7,354 nt of DNA. It comes from an uncultured Prevotellaceae bacterium (lineage in GTDB: Bacteria > Bacteroidota > Bacteroidia > Bacteroidales > Muribaculaceae). Positions 1 through 6,305 of the stretch are shown here, piece after piece. Below the pieces are notes generated by a model, which saw only the letters and a program-made list of their open reading frames with translations, was not told the origin of the DNA and did no database searches. Position 1 is the first letter of the stretch; each line of letters opens with the position of its first letter. The stretch covers positions 1-7,354 of the forward strand of contig CALAVD010000126.1 in assembly GCA_937892085.1 (NCBI GenBank). The letters run 5' to 3'. The position numbers and the translations under genes are program-made.

Positions 1-1
1 C

Positions 2-631
2 GAACGTTGGTTCAACATCGGCCCGCATGCGCTCTCGTTCCCGCGCCTTGAGCCGGCGAGCGGCACGCGCGTGCCGGAGGAAAGCCCATGGCTCATCGAC
101 GACGACACCTTCGCCAAGCTCACCGCCTGCATCCGCCTCGCGGTGCCCTACACGGGCATGATCATCTCGACCCGTGAATCGAAGCGCGTGCGTGAGCGCG
201 TGCTCGAACTCGGCATCTCTCAAATCAGCGGCGGATCGCGCACCAGCGTGGGTGGCTACACCACCGAGGAGCGCCACGACGACACAGCACAGTTCGACGT
301 GAGCGACCAGCGCAGCCTCGACGAGGTAATCGCTTGGCTTCTCGACATCGACTACCTTCCCAGCTTCTGCACAGCATGCTACCGCGAGGGACGCACCGGC
401 GACCGCTTCATGTCGCTCGTGAAGCGCGGCAAGATAAGCTACTGCTGCACTCCTAACGCGATGATCACTCTCAAGGAGTATCTCGAGGACTACGCCAGCC
501 CCAGCACCCGCGAGAAAGGCGAGGCGTTAATACGCCGCGAACTCGAGAAACTTCCCGACGACCGCATCCGCAACCTCGCCAACCGCCGCCTCATCGACAT
601 CGCGGGCGGCGAGCGCGACTTCAGGTTCTAA
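2..631 (+). CDS. hydG: HydG, [FeFe]-hydrogenase maturase, C-terminal part (5' partial)
   Basis: HydG is a radical-SAM tyrosine lyase that cleaves tyrosine to supply CO and cyanide and builds the cysteine-bound Fe(CO)2CN synthon used for the H-cluster. Only the last ~210 residues of a protein normally around 470 are present. The frame is open to the left edge and reads through GTG at 71 with HydG-like sequence (GPHALSFPRLEPA), so 71 is not the start. The radical-SAM CX3CX2C motif lies outside the window. The C-terminal auxiliary-cluster motif CX2CX22C is intact, with cysteine codons at 368, 377 and 446, inside the family block FCTACYREGRTGDRFM. The motif LAVPYTGMIISTRES is also typical. The TAA stop is at 629-631. 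The next gene, hydF, starts 56 bases on and is probably co-transcribed. GC content is visibly higher than in the neighbours (37 of 60 bases in 541-600). Identification is secure; the degree of truncation depends on the missing left side. Confidence 0.95.
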   Translation, partial: ERWFNIGPHALSFPRLEPASGTRVPEESPWLIDDDTFAKLTACIRLAVPYTGMIISTRESKRVRERVLELGISQISGGSRTSVGGYTTEERHDDTAQFDVSDQRSLDEVIAWLLDIDYLPSFCTACYREGRTGDRFMSLVKRGKISYCCTPNAMITLKEYLEDYASPSTREKGEALIRRELEKLPDDRIRNLANRRLIDIAGGERDFRF

Positions 632-663
632 ACTATGAGTACTATGAACAACTATAAATAAAT

Positions 664-687
664 AGGAGCTCTAAAATATGAACTAAT
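664..687 (+). promoter_or_regulatory. hydF leader with AGGAG element and a two-codon ORF
   Basis: An AGGAG element at 664-668 lies 9 bases before an ATG at 678, which opens only ATG-AAC-TAA (678-686). The real hydF ATG follows one base later at 688, 19 bases from the AGGAG. The Shine-Dalgarno-like element is therefore better placed for the two-codon ORF than for hydF. Bacteroidota often do without Shine-Dalgarno pairing, so the arrangement may be accidental. If it is used, hydF would be translated by termination and reinitiation. The ATATGAAC string occurs at both ATGs. Nothing else is clear in the 56-base spacer. Confidence 0.35.
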
Positions 688-1875
688 ATGAACACCGCAC
701 CGCAGTCACTAAGGCGTCACATCGCCATCTTTGGAAGGCGCAATGTGGGCAAATCGTCCTTGCTCAACGCCATTACAGGCCAACAGGTGGCTATCGTCTC
801 GCCAGAGGCCGGAACGACCACCGACCCTGTGAACCGTGCCATGGAAATATTGCCACTGGGACCTTGCATGCTTATCGACACTGCCGGTTTTGACGATGAG
901 GGCAGCGTGGGCGAGTTACGCAACGAGCGCACACACAAGGTGATAGAGCAGGCCGACATGGCACTGATAGTAATGGACCAAGCCTCCGACCTCAACCATG
1001 AGAAGACATGGCTTGACAAGCTCCAACGCCTTGAGATTCCCACTGTGGCTGTGCTTAACAAAACTGATGCTCTTGAGAATATTGAAGATGCAGTTGAGCA
1101 GATAATTAGCACTCTAAAGATAGAACCTGTGACAGTGAGCGCCTTGAACCATGATGGCATTGACGAGCTGCGCAAGGCCCTTGCTCATGCCGCTGGCGAC
1201 GACGAGCAGACAAGCCTCACAGCAGGCCTTGTCAAGCCTGGCGACAACGTGCTGCTGGTGATGCCTCAAGACCCGCAAGCACCTAAAGGCCGCCTCATTT
1301 TACCACAGGTGCAGACCATCCGCGACCTGCTCGACAAAGGGTGCATTGTCACATGCTGCGGTGTTGACACATTACAGCAAAGCCTTGATGCAATGCGTGA
1401 GTCACCAGCTCTTATCGTCACCGACTCGCAAGTCTTTGCACAAGTCTATAGACAGAAACCCGAAAGCAGCCTTCTCACCTCATTCTCGGTGCTGATGGCG
1501 GGGATTAAGGGCAACATTGATGTGCTCATAGAAGGGGCCAAAGCCATTGATAGCCTAACGCCGCAATCGAGAGTCCTCATTGCCGAGGCATGCACCCATG
1601 CCCCCATGAGCGAGGACATTGGCCGTGAGAAGATTCCACGAATGATACGTCAGCGCTTTGGTGAGACCATCGCCTTCGACATCCATGCCGGCAAGGACTA
1701 CCCTACCGACCTAAAAAAATATGACCTTATAGTGCATTGTGGAGCCTGCATGTTTAACCGCCGCCTGATGCTCTCACGCATTAAGCGGGCACAACAGCAA
1801 GGAGTACCAATCACCAACTATGGCCTCGCAATCGCCCACCTTCAAGGCATCCTCCCCAAAGTGTCGCTGCCGTAA
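688..1875 (+). CDS. hydF: HydF, [FeFe]-hydrogenase maturation GTPase/scaffold
   Basis: HydF is the cytoplasmic scaffold that holds the 2Fe precursor of the H-cluster on a [4Fe-4S] cluster and delivers it to apo-HydA; its N-terminal domain is a GTPase. The protein has 395 residues, close to the usual family length. The GTPase motifs are the P-loop GRRNVGKS at 16-23, switch-I threonines in GTTTDPV at 42-48, DTAG at 64-67 and NKTD at 124-127. A dimerisation region follows. The C-terminal iron-sulfur site keeps CTH (Cys302, His304) and HCGAC (His350, Cys351, Cys354), matching the family pattern CxH...HCxxC. The residue after CTH is Ala where many homologues have a second His. The start at 688 gives the family's usual short lead into the P-loop; the ATG at 678 is out of frame and stops after two codons. 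It follows hydG on the same strand and ends just before a terminator. Identification is secure. Confidence 0.97.
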   Translation: MNTAPQSLRRHIAIFGRRNVGKSSLLNAITGQQVAIVSPEAGTTTDPVNRAMEILPLGPCMLIDTAGFDDEGSVGELRNERTHKVIEQADMALIVMDQASDLNHEKTWLDKLQRLEIPTVAVLNKTDALENIEDAVEQIISTLKIEPVTVSALNHDGIDELRKALAHAAGDDEQTSLTAGLVKPGDNVLLVMPQDPQAPKGRLILPQVQTIRDLLDKGCIVTCCGVDTLQQSLDAMRESPALIVTDSQVFAQVYRQKPESSLLTSFSVLMAGIKGNIDVLIEGAKAIDSLTPQSRVLIAEACTHAPMSEDIGREKIPRMIRQRFGETIAFDIHAGKDYPTDLKKYDLIVHCGACMFNRRLMLSRIKRAQQQGVPITNYGLAIAHLQGILPKVSLP

Positions 1876-1883
1876 TGCAAAAA

Positions 1884-1913
1884 AAGAGGGTGTTCAATTC
1901 GTGACACCCTCTT
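1884..1913. terminator. Bidirectional intrinsic terminator between hydF and the secreted-protein gene
   Basis: A perfect 10-bp stem (AAGAGGGTGT at 1884-1893 pairing with ACACCCTCTT at 1904-1913) encloses a 10-base loop. It is followed on the + strand by a T-rich tail (CTTTATTT) and preceded by an A run from 1879 that becomes a T run on the - strand. It lies between two convergent stop codons (hydF ends at 1875; the opposite gene ends at 1942), so it probably ends both transcripts. Confidence 0.85.
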
Positions 1914-1941
1914 CTTTATTTAGTTCTTATAGTAGTGGACT

Positions 1942-3780
1942 TTACTTGATAACTACTTTCTTGCCGTTGTGTATGTAGATTCCAGCAGGTAAGCTGTTAG
2001 CATTAATAAAGCGTTGTCCCATCATGTTATAATAGGCGTTGTCACCTGTGTTAACAGGGTTGCTGCTGACAGTAGTGATTGCTGTGGGCATTTGCCAGTA
2101 CACGATGTTTGACGAGTTGCGCACGATAGTAGTCTCGCGCTTGTCATTAACTACAGGCACGTCGTAGTGCACTTGGATTCCGATGCGATTCACAAACATA
2201 GGATTATCGTTCATGTTAGTGCGATAGAAGTAGATGCGCGAAACATCAAAGTCGTAACCTCCATTATATATTTCATAAGGAATGTCGGTCATGTCTTCCT
2301 CAAGGTCGTAGGAATAGGTATCTGCCAAGAACACAAATGGCTGGTCATCGTCGGTGAAGATGCTGTAAACCAGATGTGTTGGGTCGATATAGTTTCCGTC
2401 AACGTCTTCGGGCAAGACAGTAAAATCAAAGCAGCTATAACCATCTTCATCGCCACTGTCGAACCAAGAATCCTCAAATAGCACAGGGTCGGCAGGCACT
2501 GCTGGCTGCAGTTTAAACTCCTTGTAAACAGTGTTGAAATCCATAGCGCAGAATGTGAGGTCGTTGTTATAGACGACACCTAAGCCAGTAGCAATGAAAT
2601 TGCTTGGGAACTCGGCAGAGGCATCACCTGAGGTGTTATCGAGCGAGATAGTTCCATTTTCGTTGTCGATGGTGTAAGTCACCTCAGTTACTCCCTGATG
2701 CACGGTGAGCGTCATTATTGATTGCTCATTGCCCTCATCGTCGGTAATCACCTCCACACCAGTGCTCATCCATTGTATTACCATGCCATATTCATCATTC
2801 TCCAACCAGTAGATGTATTGCCCTGTTGGGACGGTAATCTTAGTGCCATCGGCACTAAGTGTTCCTTTCACCCACGCATCGCTCATTACCTCAAACACTG
2901 CGTCGCGCAAATACACCGTTTCGCCATCTTCGGCAAAGACAATGTCGGTCAAGCCCGACTGCTCAGTAATGTAGGGAGCATCCCAACCTTGGTATATGTT
3001 GCTTCCTGAGCGAACATATCTGCGCAGTTCTCCAGCTGGCTGCTCATAGATAATATCAGGAACTGGAACTGGAATTTTCTCGGTGAAGACTGTGTTCCAC
3101 TCCAGGTAACCAGGCCATGAGCCATCATCCTCATAGCAGCAGGTAAGTCCCTCGGCAACGAAGTCTTGAATGTTTTGCTCAAACTCGGTTCGTCCCGATG
3201 TCCCCTGCAGCGCAATGGTGTTGCCATCAATCACATATACAGCCTCATTGACCGATTCATCGGGCTCAAAGCTCACCATAGTGTTTTCCTCGTTGATTAC
3301 TGTGCGCCCCCAAGCGAGCCTAATGCCAGTATCGTACTGATAGCTCCATCCAACCGTTTGCTCAAGCGAGACGGTGATAGTAGTGCCGTCGGCGCTCAAT
3401 GTTCCTACAGCCCACGATTCTCCAAAACTATCGCTCATGCCATTGACGATGTCCTTGATATATACCGTAGTTCCGTCTTCATCATAAACGATGGTAGTCT
3501 TAGCGTCTTGTTCTGTTGTGAAGAGGGTGTTGTCATAGACTACAAAACCAAAACCGCTGCGTACATATTGCTTTGCCTCGCCCTCGGGCTGCTCGGTAAT
3601 AAGCTCACCAAGAGCATTGAGGTGCGCACGGCTTTTAGCGAAGCCCGATTTGGTTTTAGAATTCACTTTTTCAGTAGAGAGCGTTTTATTGCTCTTCACG
3701 CTACGTCCATTGAATTGGACTTGTGCCGATGCAGCAACAACTAATGCCACTGCCAAAAGTAGAGTAAAAATCTTTTTCAT
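1942..3780 (-). CDS. Secreted protein with two internal repeats and a T9SS-like C-terminal tail, function unknown
   Basis: I do not recognise a function. The 612-residue product starts with a clear Sec signal peptide: MKK, a hydrophobic core, and a likely cut after ASA at residue 19. There is no lipobox cysteine. Residues ~63-234 and ~246-421 are two divergent copies of one module. Both begin EQPxGE..(K/R)xYVRSG, share a core of WxxGTLSADGTxITV (from W123 and W303), and end in (E/D)(W/F)NTV(F/Y). A separate region at ~424-545 is rich in Asp and aromatic residues and looks beta-rich. The tail at ~580-612 (YYNMMGQR, LPAGIYI, NGKKVVIK) resembles the short type-A-like sorting tail common in Bacteroidales, suggesting export or surface attachment through the type IX system. 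Mature composition is acidic. The gene follows the hydrogenase cluster on the same strand but sits behind a terminator-like hairpin, so it is probably a separate transcript with no proven link to hydrogenase. Confidence 0.85.
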   Translation of the reverse strand: MKKIFTLLLAVALVVAASAQVQFNGRSVKSNKTLSTEKVNSKTKSGFAKSRAHLNALGELITEQPEGEAKQYVRSGFGFVVYDNTLFTTEQDAKTTIVYDEDGTTVYIKDIVNGMSDSFGESWAVGTLSADGTTITVSLEQTVGWSYQYDTGIRLAWGRTVINEENTMVSFEPDESVNEAVYVIDGNTIALQGTSGRTEFEQNIQDFVAEGLTCCYEDDGSWPGYLEWNTVFTEKIPVPVPDIIYEQPAGELRRYVRSGSNIYQGWDAPYITEQSGLTDIVFAEDGETVYLRDAVFEVMSDAWVKGTLSADGTKITVPTGQYIYWLENDEYGMVIQWMSTGVEVITDDEGNEQSIMTLTVHQGVTEVTYTIDNENGTISLDNTSGDASAEFPSNFIATGLGVVYNNDLTFCAMDFNTVYKEFKLQPAVPADPVLFEDSWFDSGDEDGYSCFDFTVLPEDVDGNYIDPTHLVYSIFTDDDQPFVFLADTYSYDLEEDMTDIPYEIYNGGYDFDVSRIYFYRTNMNDNPMFVNRIGIQVHYDVPVVNDKRETTIVRNSSNIVYWQMPTAITTVSSNPVNTGDNAYYNMMGQRFINANSLPAGIYIHNGKKVVIK

Positions 3781-3805
3781 GAGTCACAATTTATTATTAA
3801 TAAAA

Positions 3806-3835
3806 ATTAGATTGATTAGTCTAATTAACTCTAAT
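3806..3835. promoter_or_regulatory. AT-rich imperfect dyad upstream of the secreted-protein gene
   Basis: Two ATTAG words (3806, 3815) face two CTAAT words (3821, 3831) around a centre at 3820. The arms are inverted copies apart from one extra base and one mismatch. The dyad lies 25 to 55 bases before the start codon at 3780, where an operator or a 5'-UTR hairpin could sit. I see no convincing Bacteroidota promoter (TTTG at -33, TAnnTTTG at -7) around it. The region is so AT-rich that chance symmetry is possible. Confidence 0.3.
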
Positions 3836-3867
3836 ACTATTTATTTGTTGATTAAGATGTCGGCAAA

Positions 3868-3899
3868 AGGCTGTTGCGTCAAAAAATATGACACAGCCT
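3868..3899 (-). terminator. Terminator-like hairpin after the composite hydA
   Basis: The outer stem AGGCTGT (3868-3874) pairs with ACAGCCT (3893-3899). An inner stem GTCA (3878-3881) pairs with TGAC (3889-3892), leaving a 3-base bulge at 3875-3877 and a 7-base AT loop. On the - strand it comes 8 bases after the hydA stop codon and is followed by TTTT. The short T tract and the bulge make it a moderate-strength candidate. Confidence 0.6.
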
Positions 3900-3907
3900 A
3901 TTTATTT

Positions 3908-5719
3908 TTAATCGGAGAGTATCGACTTGTCGCGGAAGTGGGTGTGGAGGAGCTTGTGCGACTTTTTGCTCAATGGCTCACCAAGGAATTCTTCATAAAC
4001 CTTCTTCACTGCCTGGCTGTCGTGGCTCTTGCGTACAATCTTTGTTACATCGGTGGCATACATGGCACGCTGACGAGCTTCAAGCACACTGATATCTCCC
4101 TCGTGATAGGGCTGCCCCGTGCCGCCAATGCATCCGCCCGGGCACGACATCACCTCGATGAAATGGTAATCGAGCTCGCCAGCACGCAGTTTGTCCATCA
4201 CAACGCGGGCATTGTTCAGCGTGTGAACCACACACACTTTCAACTCAAAGCCATCCATATCGATTGTCGCCTCACGAATGCCGTCCATGCCGCGCACCTG
4301 CGTGAACTCCAACTTGGGCAGTGTCTTGCCGGTGAAATGCTCGTAGGCGGTACGCAGCACTGCCTCGGTCACACCGCCTGTAGTGCCAAATATCGTTCCC
4401 GCTCCTGTGGCGTCGCCTAATGGCGAGTCGAAGTTTCCGTCGGGCAAGTTCACGAAGTCTATAGCATGATTCTTAATCATCTCGGCAAGCTCGAGAGTGG
4501 TGATGCTGCAATCTACATCGGGGATGCCATCATATATAAACTCATCGCGAGCACACTCATATTTCTTTGCCACACAGGGCATTATCGAAATCACTGAGAT
4601 ATTCTCGCTGGGAATACCAATCTTCTCAGCCCAATAAGATTTTGCCAGCGTGCCAAACATCTGCGCCGGCGACTTGCAGGTGGATGGGGATTCACGCAGG
4701 TCAGGGTAGTCATTCTCAAAGAAATTGACCCACGCCGGGCAGCACGAGGTAGTCATGGGCAGCTTCACATCTTGGTCGCCAGCCATGTGGCGCTTGAGAC
4801 GATCGATGAGCTCGGCGCTCTCCTCCATGATGGTGAAATCGGCGCCAAAATTTGTGTCGAATACATAGTCGAAGCCTAATTGCCGCAAAGCCGTAACCAT
4901 CTTGCCGGTGACCACCGTGCCTGGTGCTAAGCCAAACTCTTCGCCGAGCGCGTAACGCACGGCAGGAGCAGTCTGCGCAATAACCAGCTTGTCGGTATCA
5001 TTGATGTCGGCAAGCACATCGTTGATGGAGTTGCGCTCATCGAGCACGCCTATAGGACCGTCGATGGCTCCGAACTTGCACTTCGTCTTGCATTTACCGC
5101 AGCAGGTACATTTGTAGGGGTTGATAGTGTGCGGCTGCTTGACAACGCCACTGATAGCGCTGACAGGACAGTTGCGCTTGCAAGCGGTGCATCCACGGCA
5201 TTTCTCCGAGTCGATGGCATAAGAGAGCACATTCAGGAAAGGCTGACCTCCTATCTCATAAATGTAGTGGTTGAGCATCGAGTCGAGCGAGACGGGGCGC
5301 TTGAAGGAGCTCCACTGCTGCGATTCCACCTCGATGTGGTGAGCCGCCACTTCAACATACCTTAACTCATCAACAAGTTCTCCACGCACCACATGCTTCT
5401 CAACAATCTCATTCACATCCTCGGGAGTGACGTGGGTGTAGGTGATATTGTCAGGCAGTATGCGCACTATGGGACCTTTAGCACAGAAACCGAAGCATCC
5501 CGATGTTACCACATCCACCATATCGTCGATACCATGGGCATGAAGCATCACCTTGAAAAGATTGATAACTCGTTCGCCGTCATGTTTCTGGCAGCCTTTT
5601 CCCGAGCAGCATTGAACCTGCACATAGTCGTGAGCTTTCAAACCATAGTGTTGCTCAGCACTAACAGCATCATGTTCCGAGTGAGTATGTTGCACCACTT
5701 TCATAGGTTGTTTGTTCAT
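3908..5719 (-). CDS. hydA: Composite [FeFe] hydrogenase: HydB-like [2Fe-2S] and 2x[4Fe-4S] modules fused to a HydA H-cluster domain
   Basis: This enzyme (603 residues) should catalyse reversible H2 formation at an H-cluster in the cytoplasm. Residues ~31-122 form a thioredoxin-like [2Fe-2S] domain of the HydB N-terminal type, with ligands Cys38, Cys43, Cys75 and Cys79 and the family run TPEDVNEIVEKHV. Residues ~123-165 are a linker. Two [4Fe-4S] clusters follow, on Cys174/177/180/184 and Cys204/207/210/214, with HydB-tail spacing and wording. The H-cluster domain runs from ~225. It has L1 TSCCPAW at 324-330 (Cys326 proton relay, Cys327 ligand), L2 MPCVAKKYE at 380-388 (Cys382), and L3 EVMSCPGGCIGGTGQP at 522-537 (Cys526, Cys530). 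Proton-path residues equivalent to clostridial Glu279, Glu282 and Ser319 are kept (Glu300, Glu303, Ser346). A small-subunit-like tail ends the protein (YEEFLGEPLS). No FMN/NADH-binding domain, plant-type ferredoxin or His-Cys cluster domain is present. ATG at 5719 gives a 30-residue lead; Met6 is an alternative start. It lies 71 bases downstream of hydC, with a hairpin between. Confidence 0.93.
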   Translation of the reverse strand: MNKQPMKVVQHTHSEHDAVSAEQHYGLKAHDYVQVQCCSGKGCQKHDGERVINLFKVMLHAHGIDDMVDVVTSGCFGFCAKGPIVRILPDNITYTHVTPEDVNEIVEKHVVRGELVDELRYVEVAAHHIEVESQQWSSFKRPVSLDSMLNHYIYEIGGQPFLNVLSYAIDSEKCRGCTACKRNCPVSAISGVVKQPHTINPYKCTCCGKCKTKCKFGAIDGPIGVLDERNSINDVLADINDTDKLVIAQTAPAVRYALGEEFGLAPGTVVTGKMVTALRQLGFDYVFDTNFGADFTIMEESAELIDRLKRHMAGDQDVKLPMTTSCCPAWVNFFENDYPDLRESPSTCKSPAQMFGTLAKSYWAEKIGIPSENISVISIMPCVAKKYECARDEFIYDGIPDVDCSITTLELAEMIKNHAIDFVNLPDGNFDSPLGDATGAGTIFGTTGGVTEAVLRTAYEHFTGKTLPKLEFTQVRGMDGIREATIDMDGFELKVCVVHTLNNARVVMDKLRAGELDYHFIEVMSCPGGCIGGTGQPYHEGDISVLEARQRAMYATDVTKIVRKSHDSQAVKKVYEEFLGEPLSKKSHKLLHTHFRDKSILSD

Positions 5720-5734
5720 AGTTTTTTTTATTTA

Positions 5735-5766
5735 AAACGGTCATGCCATGGATGGCATGACCGTTT
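5735..5766 (-). terminator. Strong intercistronic hairpin between hydC and the composite hydA (attenuator or mRNA-processing element)
   Basis: This is a perfect inverted repeat with 15-base arms (AAACGGTCATGCCAT at 5735-5749 and its complement at 5752-5766) around GG. In RNA the innermost pairs would open to leave about 12 paired bases and an 8-base loop. On the - strand the stem ends in TTTT and then an A-rich stretch, and the hydA ATG comes 15 bases later. The U tract is short for a full terminator. Partial termination, mRNA stabilisation of the upstream hydC message or a protein-binding dyad are all possible. The hairpin itself is plain in the sequence; its role is inferred. Confidence 0.6.
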
Positions 5767-5790
5767 CTTATAAATTTAGGAGTGACCCAT

Positions 5791-6279
5791 TTAGTTGTCC
5801 ACTTCTTCAATAATCTTTTGAACATCCTTAGGCTGGAGGCGTCCATACACCTTCTCGCCGATGGTTACTACCGGTGCGAGACCGCATGCACCCACACAAC
5901 GCAAGCAGTCAAGAGAGAACTTGCCGTCGGGGGTTGTCTCGCCAACCTCGATGTTGAGCACGCGCTTAATCTCTTCAAGCAGCTTCTCCGAGCCACGCAC
6001 GTAGCAAGCAGTACCCAGGCACACCGAGATTGGGTGCTTGCCCTTGGGAGTCATGGTGAAGAACGAGTAGAATGTCACTACGCCATAGACCTTGGAGGCG
6101 GGGATATTAAGCTTGCGAGCGATGATGCGCTGCATCTCCTCAGGGAGGTAGCCGTGCATTGACTGTGCCTCGTGCAAGATGTTGATGAGCTCGCCTGGTT
6201 TGTTACCATGCTTGTCGCAGATGGCTTCCACCTGCTCAATGACATTACATGCCAATTTCATTTCTTTTGCTTTTGCCAT
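5791..6279 (-). CDS. hydC: HydC/NuoE-like [2Fe-2S] subunit of an NAD-linked hydrogenase
   Basis: This 162-residue protein belongs to the NuoE (24 kDa, thioredoxin-like ferredoxin) family, which in trimeric HydABC hydrogenases carries one [2Fe-2S] cluster next to the NuoF-type NADH/FMN subunit. An N-terminal helical bundle (residues ~10-75) contains the family signatures ALxxxQ-like HEAQSMHGYLPEE and VYGVVTFYSFF. The C-terminal domain has the ligands Cys87 and Cys92 (CLGTAC) and Cys128 and Cys132 (CVGAC, then GLAPVV). Cys125 is an extra cysteine. Length is normal for the family. The ATG at 6279 lies 26 bases after the upstream hydA stop, which fits one operon. No NuoF/HydB gene is found between it and either hydA, although HydC normally works with one. 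It could be encoded upstream of the window, or this subunit may dock on one of the HydA proteins. Confidence 0.93.
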   Translation of the reverse strand: MAKAKEMKLACNVIEQVEAICDKHGNKPGELINILHEAQSMHGYLPEEMQRIIARKLNIPASKVYGVVTFYSFFTMTPKGKHPISVCLGTACYVRGSEKLLEEIKRVLNIEVGETTPDGKFSLDCLRCVGACGLAPVVTIGEKVYGRLQPKDVQKIIEEVDN

Positions 6280-6305
6280 AATATTTAGAGGTTTTAGCCA
6301 AGTTT

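Noticed and set aside
71..631. A separate 186-residue protein starting at GTG 71
   Set aside because: The same frame continues without a stop to base 2 and reads as HydG throughout, so GTG 71 is an internal valine codon of a truncated gene.
717..1175. A - strand 152-residue reading frame opposite the HydF GTPase domain
   Set aside because: It is Ser-rich shadow sequence antisense to intact GTPase motifs.
3166..3744. A + strand 192-residue reading frame opposite the secreted-protein gene
   Set aside because: It is the mirror of a gene with a clear signal peptide and repeats; its own translation has low-complexity character and no family signature.
3617..4420. A + strand 267-residue reading frame over the intergenic region and the 3' part of the composite hydA
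   Set aside because: It is antisense to strong HydA coding sequence, crosses a terminator-like hairpin and has no recognisable protein features.
3908..5719. The composite HydA as an assembly artefact or a frameshift join of two genes
   Set aside because: It is one uninterrupted frame with natural linkers between complete domains, all ligand sets intact, and similar codon use throughout.
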